NCBI GenBank assembly: GCA_016198805.1 | Contig: JACQHU010000147.1 | Span: 1-6,790 of the forward strand | DNA: 6,790 nucleotides | DNA from: Armatimonadota bacterium | Lineage (GTDB): Bacteria; Sysuimicrobiota; Sysuimicrobiia; Sysuimicrobiales; Humicultoraceae | Direction: 5' to 3' | Shown: piece after piece, positions 1-5,632 of the stretch | How the letters are laid out: the number at the start of each line of letters is the position of its first letter | Numbering within the stretch: position 1 is the first letter of the stretch | Translations under genes and position numbers: made by a program | Notes under the pieces: generated by a model | What the model was told of the DNA's origin: nothing | Database searches by the model: none | The model's input: the letters and a program-made list of their open reading frames with translations, nothing else

Positions 1-94
1 CGCTCCGGCGGTCCGCGCTCCACCGGTCTGCCGGTCCGCGCCCGGTGATTCGCGCATCCGGCCCGCGGATGATACGATGACGGCCGGAGGGATC
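1..94. other. Window edge and leader upstream of rlmD
   Basis: No gene can be assigned to this short GC-rich stretch. Two plus frames run in from the left edge and stop at 46-48 and at 78-80, so it may hold the last codons of an upstream gene, but neither tail resembles anything I know. A 10-base direct repeat (CGGTCCGCGC) occurs at 9-18 and 32-41. A 6-bp inverted repeat (CACCGG 21-26, CCGGTG 42-47) has no T-tract. A possible extended -10 (TGATACGAT, 70-78) has no matching -35, so I do not call a promoter. Confidence 0.4.
86..91 (+). promoter_or_regulatory. Ribosome binding site deciding the rlmD start
   Basis: GGAGGG ends 3 bases before ATG 95, while the earlier in-frame ATG at 77 has no Shine-Dalgarno match in front of it. 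This favours initiation at 95, which gives a protein starting MLRRDDEITV, close to where the TRAM domain begins in this family. Confidence 0.6.
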
Positions 95-1459
95 ATGCTC
101 CGGCGGGACGACGAGATCACGGTGAGGGTGGACCGCGTGGCCTACGGCGGCCGTGGGGTGGGCCGCACAGACGGCCTGGTGGTGTTCGTGTCGGGCGCCG
201 CCCCGGGCGACGTGGTGCGGGCGCGCGTCGCGCGCGCGAAGCGGTCCTATGCGGAAGCCGAGGCCGTCGCGGTGCTGGAGGCCTCACCTGAGCGGGTGGT
301 TCCCCGGTGCCCGCACTTCGGGCCCTGTGGCGGGTGCGTCTGGCAGCACATCGCCTACCCGGCACAGGCGCAGGCCAAAGAGGCCATCGTCCGCGAGAGC
401 CTGGCACACCTGGGCGGGTTAGAGGGTGCCCGTGTGCACCCGATCATCGCCGCGGCCGATCCCTGGTACTACCGGAACAAGATGGAGTTCTCGTTTCACC
501 CGGACGGCACCCTCGGCCTCCACCGGCGGGGTGCCTGGAATGAGATCGTGCCCATCGAGACCTGCTACCTCCAGTCGGAGGAGACGGCCGCGCTGGTGCG
601 CGCGGTCCGCGAGTTCACCCGGGGTCACGGCCTGGCGCCGTACGATCCGCGCACCCACGCGGGATTCCTCCGCTCGCTGGTCATCCGCGAAGGACGGGGA
701 ACCGGCGACCGCCTGGTGGGAATCCTGACTATCCCGGGGCCGTTTCCTCACACACAGGCATTCGTGAACACCGTGCGCGACGTGATGCCCCAGGTGACCG
801 GAATCGTGCGCGGCATCGTGCCTGGGCCCTCCGACGGCGCGCCGGTCACCCGGGTCGAACCGCTGCACGGCCGGTCCTACCTGGAGGAGTCTCTGGCCGG
901 GCTGCGGTTTCGGGTCGGGCTCGACACGTTCTTCCAGACGAACACCGCGCAGGCCGCCCGGATGGTCGAGCATGTGGTTGAGTGCGCGCAGCCGCTGGCG
1001 GGCCGGTCTGTGGTCGACCTCTACTGCGGCGTCGGGGCCTTTACGCTGGCGCTGGCGCGGGCGGGCGCCAGGGCGGTAGGCGTCGAACTCATGGGAGCGG
1101 CGGTCGAAGCCGCCAGGGCTAACGCGGGCCTCAACGGCCTGGAGGACGTTGCCTTCGCGGCGGGAGATGTCCGGATCGTCCTTCCTGCTCTGGTCGCCGA
1201 GCGGGGCGCGCCCGATGTCCTCATGCTCGATCCGCCGCGGGCAGGCGCCGGGGCCCGCGTCATGCGGAAGATCGGGCGGAGCGGCGCTCGGCGCGTGATC
1301 TACGTGTCCTGTAACCCGACGACGCTGGCGCCGGACCTGAAGGAACTCCTGCCGTTCGGATACCGGCTGGTCGACGTGCAGCCGTTCGACCTGTTTCCGC
1401 AGACCTACCACGTGGAGGCCGTCGCAGCGCTGGATGGGACCGAGGAGGGAGGAGCGTGA
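95..1459 (+). CDS. rlmD: 23S rRNA (uracil-5-)-methyltransferase, RlmD/RumA type
   Basis: This cytoplasmic enzyme transfers a methyl group from S-adenosylmethionine to C5 of a uridine in 23S rRNA (U1939 in E. coli RlmD). The 454-residue product has the full family order. An N-terminal TRAM-like beta domain for RNA binding covers about residues 5-62. Four cysteines for a 4Fe-4S cluster follow: C72, C78, C81 (in CPHFGPCGGC) and C157. The SAM-dependent methyltransferase core carries FFQTN at 279-283, motif I VDLYCGVGAF around 307-316, DPPRAG at 379-384, the nucleophile C406 in SCNP, and the general base E441 in HVE. All catalytic positions are intact and the length is normal (E. coli RlmD has 433). 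Members in Gram-positives can modify both U747 and U1939 (RlmCD), so site choice is not settled by sequence. The start at 95 is chosen for its Shine-Dalgarno; ATG 77 would add six residues. The stop overlaps the next gene, suggesting co-translation. Confidence 0.93.
   Translation: MLRRDDEITVRVDRVAYGGRGVGRTDGLVVFVSGAAPGDVVRARVARAKRSYAEAEAVAVLEASPERVVPRCPHFGPCGGCVWQHIAYPAQAQAKEAIVRESLAHLGGLEGARVHPIIAAADPWYYRNKMEFSFHPDGTLGLHRRGAWNEIVPIETCYLQSEETAALVRAVREFTRGHGLAPYDPRTHAGFLRSLVIREGRGTGDRLVGILTIPGPFPHTQAFVNTVRDVMPQVTGIVRGIVPGPSDGAPVTRVEPLHGRSYLEESLAGLRFRVGLDTFFQTNTAQAARMVEHVVECAQPLAGRSVVDLYCGVGAFTLALARAGARAVGVELMGAAVEAARANAGLNGLEDVAFAAGDVRIVLPALVAERGAPDVLMLDPPRAGAGARVMRKIGRSGARRVIYVSCNPTTLAPDLKELLPFGYRLVDVQPFDLFPQTYHVEAVAALDGTEEGGA
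1444..1454 (+). promoter_or_regulatory. Purine-rich ribosome binding site before the nitroreductase
   Basis: GGAGGGAGGAG lies within the last codons of rlmD. It offers good Shine-Dalgarno spacing both to GTG 1456 (7 bases from the first GGAGG) and to ATG 1462 (9 bases from the second), so it does not by itself decide the nitroreductase start. Confidence 0.6.
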
Positions 1460-2016
1460 GCATGCTCGACGTCATCAAGGCCCGCCGCAGTGTCCCGAAG
1501 GTGCGAGCCGATCCCGTCCCGCGGGAGGTCATCGAGCAGATGCTGGATGTCGCCGTGTGGGCGCCCAATCACCGGCTGACCGAGCCGTGGCGGTTCTACG
1601 TGCTGATCGGGGACGGCAAGCGGCGGTTCGCCGAGATCCGTCGGCGGTTTCGCGCGTCGACCTTCCCCAACCCGGAGGCACCCGAAGCCCAGAAGGCCCT
1701 GGGGCGCATCTACCAGGACACCATGGCGACCCCTGCCATCATTGCCGTCACGGCGCACCAGGCGCAGGATGACGAGACCCGGCACGAGGATACCGCGGCC
1801 ACGTTCATGGCCCTGCAGAATCTGATGCTGGCCGGGGCAGAACTCGGGGTGGGGACGTACATGCGCACGGGTCCGCTGATCGATAATCCCGAAGTGCGGA
1901 CTCTGCTGGGCGTGGAAGACGACCGGCGCATCCTGGCCATGGTGTACGTGGGCTACCCGGCGGAGACCCCGCAGAAGCGCCGGACGCCGGCGGCCGAGAA
2001 GACGGTCTGGCTCTAG
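1456..2016 (+). CDS. Nitroreductase family protein, YdjA-like
   Basis: This is a small FMN-dependent NAD(P)H oxidoreductase of the nitroreductase fold, usually a cytoplasmic homodimer with FMN at the interface. Family hallmarks are visible: the N-terminal KARRS FMN-phosphate motif (residues 8-12), the APNHRLTEPWRFYVL segment around 36-50 (compare APDHKSMQPWHFFVI in E. coli YdjA), a helix with an invariant-type GAELGVGTYMRTG around 125-137, and a closing VYVGYPAE near 163-170. At 186 residues it matches YdjA (183) rather than the longer NfsB group (about 217). The physiological substrate is unknown; names such as nitroreductase reflect assay activity. GTG 1456 overlaps the rlmD stop (GTGA, 1456-1459), which implies translational coupling; ATG 1462 two codons later is an equally good start and would remove two residues. 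No functional link to rRNA methylation is evident. Confidence 0.88.
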   Translation: MSMLDVIKARRSVPKVRADPVPREVIEQMLDVAVWAPNHRLTEPWRFYVLIGDGKRRFAEIRRRFRASTFPNPEAPEAQKALGRIYQDTMATPAIIAVTAHQAQDDETRHEDTAATFMALQNLMLAGAELGVGTYMRTGPLIDNPEVRTLLGVEDDRRILAMVYVGYPAETPQKRRTPAAEKTVWL

Positions 2017-2023
2017 CGCATCG

Positions 2024-2059
2024 GCACGCCCGCCGGGGGGCTCTAACGCCCGGGCGTGC
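2024..2059. terminator. GC-rich hairpin between convergent genes
   Basis: A perfect 9-bp inverted repeat, GCACGCCCG at 2024-2032 and CGGGCGTGC at 2051-2059, encloses an 18-base loop that can add a GGC/GCC pairing (2039-2041 with 2048-2050). It sits 8 bases after the nitroreductase stop and covers the stop codon and last codons of the minus-strand gene, the place expected for a bidirectional terminator. There is no T-tract on either strand, so it is at best a U-less terminator or an mRNA 3'-end stabiliser. Confidence 0.4.
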
Positions 2060-2720
2060 GCACGGCCCAGGTGGCGTAGAATTCGTCGTCGCTGATCTGC
2101 GTCTTCAACCAGCGATCGATGTCCGGGACGGCGATGGACACCGTTGCCAGGATGACGCCGTCGCGCCGGGCAGCCCGGACGGTGATGAGGTCCAGCGCCA
2201 GGCGGGGGTTGGTCGCCGGACCCGCGATGCGAACGATCTCCGGGCGCAGCGCGGTGATAGCGCCGGTGGTCTTCGTCTGATAGACGATGTCCGCGCGGCG
2301 CGCTCCGCCCGCTTTGCGGCGATCAGTGATGGCGAGCGCGATGATGCGAATCCCCTGCCCCTCCAGCGCCCGCCGGTAGTCTCTGGCGAGTGCGCGGTCC
2401 AGCCCCGGTTCGGCCGTCGGCAACTCGGCGGGGACCTGGGGTTCGCCCGCAGGGGTCGGCGCGGGCGTCGATGTTCTTGCCGGCGGCGCGGCGGCAGGCG
2501 TGGTTGCGACGGCACCGGGCGTGGCGACGGCGGCGGGTGTGGCGAGGGCGGTAGGCGTAGCGACGGCGGTGGGCGTGGCGGTCGCCGCAGGCCGGGCCTC
2601 CTGGCGCCCCTCGGGAGCAGGCGGGCGGCCCGGCCCCGTGCGTGAGGTCAGATTCAAGACGGCCCAACCTGCGCCGACCGCCACCACCAGCGCGAGGACT
2701 CCCCAGGTCCGGCGAGACAT
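2043..2720 (-). CDS. Hypothetical N-terminally anchored protein with Ala/Thr/Pro-rich linker
   Basis: I do not recognise this 225-residue protein. It starts MSRR, followed by a single hydrophobic segment (about residues 6-24) that would act as a signal anchor with the rest outside the cytoplasm. There is no lipobox cysteine and no obvious cleavage site. Residues 27-107 form a disordered linker rich in Ala, Thr and Pro, including a hexapeptide repeat of the kind ATPTAV between about 44 and 74. The C-terminal domain (about 107-225) has no cysteine and alternates a helix (LDRALARDYRRALEGQ), beta-like stretches (IRIIALAIT, LALDLITVRAA, VILATVSIAV) and a final helix containing DIDRWLKTQISDDEF, suggesting a compact alpha/beta fold. 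The ATG follows AGGGAG with only one base between, and an in-frame TGA upstream leaves no earlier start. It is transcribed away from the dehydrogenase and converges on the nitroreductase. An extracytoplasmic role is inferred from topology only. Confidence 0.75.
   Translation of the reverse strand: MSRRTWGVLALVVAVGAGWAVLNLTSRTGPGRPPAPEGRQEARPAATATPTAVATPTALATPAAVATPGAVATTPAAAPPARTSTPAPTPAGEPQVPAELPTAEPGLDRALARDYRRALEGQGIRIIALAITDRRKAGGARRADIVYQTKTTGAITALRPEIVRIAGPATNPRLALDLITVRAARRDGVILATVSIAVPDIDRWLKTQISDDEFYATWAVRTPGR
2500..2589. repeat. Five-unit 18-bp tandem repeat inside the anchored-protein gene
   Basis: Five consecutive 18-base units start at 2500, 2518, 2536, 2554 and 2572. The plus-strand consensus is close to GGCGTGGCGACGGCGGTG; the two end units are the most diverged. 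The period is a multiple of three, so the array encodes a six-residue repeat on the minus strand (ATPTAV, ATPTAL, ATPAAV, ATPGAV). It is coding linker sequence rather than a separate element. Confidence 0.85.
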
Positions 2721-2862
2721 ACTCCCTGATTCGCTGATCGACCCCTCTGCTCCTCATGATCACCTCTACCGCGCCGGGGCGTGTGGACCGCCTTCGAGCA
2801 GGAGGGCCAATACCTGCAGCGAACGGTGTCAGTACTTCCCGCGACCAGGAGAGAGCGTACAG
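2721..2862. other. Divergent intergenic region
   Basis: This 142-bp gap separates the start of the minus-strand anchored protein from the start of the dehydrogenase and should hold promoters for both. I see no hexamer pair good enough to call on either strand. A small hairpin, GCAGG 2798-2802 with CCTGC 2813-2817 and a 10-base loop, lies about 45 bases before ATG 2863. A purine-rich AGGAGAGAG at 2847-2855 is the probable ribosome binding site for the dehydrogenase, ending 7 bases before the ATG. Confidence 0.5.
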
Positions 2863-3879
2863 ATGACGCGTTCCCGTGTGTATGTCGCCCGGCGCCTGCC
2901 CCAGGCCGCGATGGAGCGGCTGGGCGAGCACGCTGACATGACCGTCTGGCCGACGGACGAAGTGCCGCCACCGCGGGAGGTCCTGATCCGAGAAGCTGCG
3001 GCCTCAGACGGATTGCTGTCACTGCTGACGGACCGCATCGACGGCGCGCTGCTGGACGCCGCTCCCAGGGTGCGGGTCGTGAGTAACTACGCCGTCGGCT
3101 ATGACAACATCGACGTCGACGCGGCCACGGCTCGCGGGGTGGTCGTCACGAACACGCCCGGCGTGCTGACCGAGACCGTCGCCGATTTCGCCATGACCCT
3201 GATGCTGGCCGCCGCCCGGCGTCTGGTCCAGGCCGACCGCTATGCCCGCGCCGGGCGGTGGAAGAGCTGGGAGCCGATGCTGTTCCTGGGCCAGGACGTG
3301 CACGGCGCGACGCTGGGGCTCATCGGGCTGGGCCGCATCGGTTCAGCGGTCGCACACCGGGCCCGGGGCTTCGGGATGCGGCTGCTCTACCATGACGTGA
3401 TTCGCCGGGAGGACCTCGAGCGCGACCTGGGCCTGCAGTTCCTTCCGTTCGACGACGTCCTCCGGCAGGCCGACTTCATCAGCGTCCACACCCCGCTGAC
3501 GCCGCAGACGCGGCACCTGATCGGCGCCGAGCAGTTCAAGGTGATGAAGAAAACCGCGATCCTGATCAATACGGCCCGTGGGCCCATCGTCGATCCCAAG
3601 GCCCTCTATCAAGCGCTGGCCACAGGACAGATCTTCGGGGCCGGCCTGGACGTCTTCGAGATCGAACCGGTCCCGGCAGACGATCCGCTGCTGGGCCTGG
3701 ACAACATCATCGTGGTTCCGCACATCGCCAGTGCCAGCGTGGAGACGCGCACGAAGATGGCTCTCATGGCGGTGGACAACCTGCTGGCGGCGCTTTCCGG
3801 CCAGCGCCCGCCGAACCTGGTCAACCCGGATGTCTGGGAGCGGCGCCGCGGCCATGCGGCGCCGGAGCTCCGGCTGTGA
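2863..3879 (+). CDS. gyaR: D-2-hydroxyacid dehydrogenase, glyoxylate reductase type
   Basis: This is a cytoplasmic NAD(P)H-linked enzyme of the D-isomer-specific 2-hydroxyacid dehydrogenase family. It most resembles archaeal glyoxylate reductase/glycerate dehydrogenase, which interconverts glyoxylate and glycolate or hydroxypyruvate and glycerate. In the 338-residue product the catalytic domain has VSNYAVGYDNID (73-84) and TNTPGVLTETVADFA (96-110). The inserted nucleotide domain has GLGRIG (155-160) with D178 at the end of the second strand, which usually favours NADH. The catalytic triad is present: R239 in NTARG, E268 in DVFEIEP and H287 in PHIAS. Length is typical (about 330). The open frame continues upstream to 2500, but homology begins at MTRSRVYVAR and ATG 2863 has a ribosome binding site, so that extension is rejected. 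The substrate cannot be read from sequence; phosphoglycerate dehydrogenase is unlikely because no ACT domain follows. The gene is 28 bases ahead of the transporter and probably cotranscribed with it. Confidence 0.9.
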   Translation: MTRSRVYVARRLPQAAMERLGEHADMTVWPTDEVPPPREVLIREAAASDGLLSLLTDRIDGALLDAAPRVRVVSNYAVGYDNIDVDAATARGVVVTNTPGVLTETVADFAMTLMLAAARRLVQADRYARAGRWKSWEPMLFLGQDVHGATLGLIGLGRIGSAVAHRARGFGMRLLYHDVIRREDLERDLGLQFLPFDDVLRQADFISVHTPLTPQTRHLIGAEQFKVMKKTAILINTARGPIVDPKALYQALATGQIFGAGLDVFEIEPVPADDPLLGLDNIIVVPHIASASVETRTKMALMAVDNLLAALSGQRPPNLVNPDVWERRRGHAAPELRL

Positions 3880-3894
3880 GCCGAACACGCTCAG

Positions 3895-3900
3895 AGGAGG
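3895..3900 (+). promoter_or_regulatory. Ribosome binding site of the amino-acid-binding protein
   Basis: A full-consensus AGGAGG lies 7 bases before ATG 3908. It fixes the start of the binding protein and rules out the longer open frame reaching back to 3578 inside the dehydrogenase gene. Confidence 0.75.
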
Positions 3901-3907
3901 GAGACGT

Positions 3908-4765
3908 ATGAGAGGACGCACGGGGCAATACCTTGTGGTGCTCATCGTGGTCGTGGCGGCGGTCCTCTTCCTGCGGGCCCGGCAGGCACGCGAGGCGGCA
4001 CCCCCGCCGGCACCGGCGACGCAAACGACGGGCCAGCCGGCCGGCCAGCCCGCCAAACTGCCCGACCTGGGCGGACGCGAGATCAAGATCGGGAGCGACA
4101 CCACCTACCCGCCGTTTGAAACCGTGGACGAGCAGAAGAAGATCGTGGGCTTCGACCCCGACATGATGGACGAGATCTGCAAGCGGGTCAACTGCAAGTC
4201 GAACTTTGTCACCACAGCCTGGGACGGGATCTTCGTGGCCCTGGGCCAGGGGCAGTTCGACGCTGTGGTTTCCGGTGTCACGATCACGGAGGAGCGGCTC
4301 AAGACCATCGATTTCAGTGAGCCCTACCTCCAGTACGGGCAGGTGGTCCTGGTCCGGGAGGACGAGACGGCCATCAGCGGTGTCGATGCGCTGGCCGGCA
4401 AGAAGGTCGCGGTGCAGACCGGGACGACCAACGACGAGAAGGCCACGGCACTCCAGAAGGAGGGCAAGGTGGGGGAGGTCCGCCGGTACGAGACCTTCGC
4501 CCTGGCGGTCAAGGCCCTGATCAACAAAGACGTCGACGCCGTGATCATCGACAGTTACGCTGCCGATGGATACATCCAGGTCAACCCGGGGAAGCTGAAG
4601 ACGGTGGGCGACCCGTTCACCAGTGAAACGCTGGGCATCGCGCTGAAGAAGGGAAACACGACGCTCAAGGAGGCCTTCGACGCCGCGCTCATCCAGATGA
4701 AGGCGGATGGCACCCTCGACCGCCTGTACAAGACGTGGTTCGTGGAGCGCGCTTCCAGCAAGTAG
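3908..4765 (+). CDS. Amino acid ABC transporter substrate-binding protein (family 3)
   Basis: This is the extracytoplasmic receptor of a polar-amino-acid ABC importer. The 285-residue protein has a basic N-terminus, one hydrophobic segment (about 8-22), an Ala/Pro/Gln/Thr-rich tether (about 30-52) and a periplasmic-binding domain (about 58-280). Family-3 signatures are clear: GSDTTYPPFET (62-72), GFDPDMMDEI (81-90), GVTITEERLKTIDFSEPY (123-140), QTGTTNDEKA (170-179) and DAVIIDSYAA (210-219). By alignment with HisJ, R130 should bind the ligand carboxylate, T125 its neighbour position, and D215 the ligand amino group, so an L-amino acid-like ligand is expected. C91 and C96 (CKRVNC) fall where HisJ and LAO proteins have a disulfide (CKRINTQC), though with shorter spacing. 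There is no lipobox cysteine, so the protein is probably tethered by an uncleaved anchor. Its permease follows after 9 bases. The exact ligand is unknown. Confidence 0.92.
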   Translation: MRGRTGQYLVVLIVVVAAVLFLRARQAREAAPPPAPATQTTGQPAGQPAKLPDLGGREIKIGSDTTYPPFETVDEQKKIVGFDPDMMDEICKRVNCKSNFVTTAWDGIFVALGQGQFDAVVSGVTITEERLKTIDFSEPYLQYGQVVLVREDETAISGVDALAGKKVAVQTGTTNDEKATALQKEGKVGEVRRYETFALAVKALINKDVDAVIIDSYAADGYIQVNPGKLKTVGDPFTSETLGIALKKGNTTLKEAFDAALIQMKADGTLDRLYKTWFVERASSK

Positions 4766-4774
4766 CGGATCCTC

Positions 4775-5632
4775 ATGCCGCGTCCCGAGCCCGCCGGTGC
4801 GCCGACGGGCGCGCGTGAGGCGCTGCGCGGCCGGCTGATCCCCATCGCGTGGGACCGGTTCCCCTGGTGGGTCCTGATCCTGGTCATCGGGGGGCTGGTG
4901 GCGGCGGCGGCGATCGCCAGCTCGACGCTCTACCGCGACACCCTCGCCTTCCTCTGGGATGGCGTGCTGCTGACGATCTACCTGACGCTGGCGGCCTATG
5001 CGCTGGCGCTGGTCATCGGTCTGGTTGCCGGCCTGATGCGCCTGTCGCGCCGGCCGGTGCTGTACACGCTGGCGACGCTCTACATCGAGATCGTGCGCGG
5101 TGTGCCGCTGCTGGTGCTGCTGATCTACATCGCGTTCGTGGCGGCCCCGCTGGTCTCAGAGGCGCTGGCCGGGGCGGCGCGGACGCTGGGGCTCCCGGGC
5201 CTGGCGGAGGCCATCACCGGCGTGATCCGCAGCGATCTCAACCGCGCGATCGTGGGGCTGGCGTTCGGGTACGGCGCGTACCTGGCCGAGATCTACCGGG
5301 CAGGGATCGAGTCGATTCCCCGCGGCCAGGTGGAAGCGGCCCGGTCGCTGGGCATGACGGCCGGACAGGCGATGCGGTTCATCATCCTGCCCCAGGCGAT
5401 CCGGGTCGTGCTGCCGCCGCTGGGCAACGACTTCATTGCGCTGCTCAAAGATTCGGCCCTGGCTTCTGCGATCGCGGTGCCGGAACTGACGCAGAGCGGC
5501 CGGCTGCTGTCGGCCCGGACGTTCCGGGCATTTGAGACCTACAATATGGTGGCGATGCTCTATCTGATCATGACGCTGGTCGGCTCGATGGGCGTCCGGG
5601 CGCTGGAGCGATGGGCGAAGGCCGGCCACTAG
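4775..5632 (+). CDS. Amino acid ABC transporter permease (HisM/GlnP family)
   Basis: This is the inner-membrane channel subunit of the polar-amino-acid importer, of the His/Glu/Gln/Arg/opine permease group. The 285-residue protein has about five transmembrane segments (roughly 31-52, 62-88, 96-124, 157-175 and 255-278). The cytoplasmic EAA loop that contacts the ATPase is intact: EAARSLGMTAGQAMRFIILPQAIR begins at 187, followed by LPPLGNDFIALLKDSALAS. Other family marks are LYIEIVRGVPLLV (102-114) and FGYGAYLAEIYRAGIESIPRGQ (164-185). There is a charged N-terminal extension of about 30 residues before the first membrane segment and a loop of about 30 residues at 126-155. ATG 4775 is nine bases after the binding-protein stop and has only a weak ribosome binding match (GGAT), so coupling to the upstream gene is likely. 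A single permease gene suggests a homodimeric channel. No ATPase gene follows; the next gene overlaps its 3' end. Confidence 0.93.
   Translation: MPRPEPAGAPTGAREALRGRLIPIAWDRFPWWVLILVIGGLVAAAAIASSTLYRDTLAFLWDGVLLTIYLTLAAYALALVIGLVAGLMRLSRRPVLYTLATLYIEIVRGVPLLVLLIYIAFVAAPLVSEALAGAARTLGLPGLAEAITGVIRSDLNRAIVGLAFGYGAYLAEIYRAGIESIPRGQVEAARSLGMTAGQAMRFIILPQAIRVVLPPLGNDFIALLKDSALASAIAVPELTQSGRLLSARTFRAFETYNMVAMLYLIMTLVGSMGVRALERWAKAGH

Noticed and set aside
70..78. Extended -10 TGATACGAT upstream of rlmD
   Set aside because: There is no -35 partner, and the start site would fall at or within the ribosome binding site, leaving almost no leader.
419..1411. A 330-codon open frame on the minus strand opposite rlmD
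   Set aside because: It lies entirely antisense to a gene with all its catalytic motifs intact, encodes Arg/Pro/Gly-rich sequence typical of shadow frames in GC-rich DNA, and shows no domain.
2500..2589. CRISPR-like array
   Set aside because: The 18-base units abut each other with no spacers and are in frame within a coding linker.
2784..2814. Possible promoter TGGACC with AATACC before the dehydrogenase
   Set aside because: The -35 matches four of six but the -10 matches only three of six, and the spacer is 19 bases, which is too weak to report in GC-rich DNA.
2500..2862. Upstream extension of the dehydrogenase frame
   Set aside because: The extension reads the antisense of the repeat linker and the intergenic gap. 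Family homology begins at ATG 2863, which has a ribosome binding site.
3578..3907. Upstream extension of the binding-protein frame
   Set aside because: It overlaps the dehydrogenase coding end in another frame and has no family similarity; ATG 3908 has a consensus AGGAGG.
4849..5535. Long plus-strand open frame within the permease gene
   Set aside because: It is an alternate frame of a clear permease with Gly/Ala/Arg-rich content and no membrane pattern of its own.
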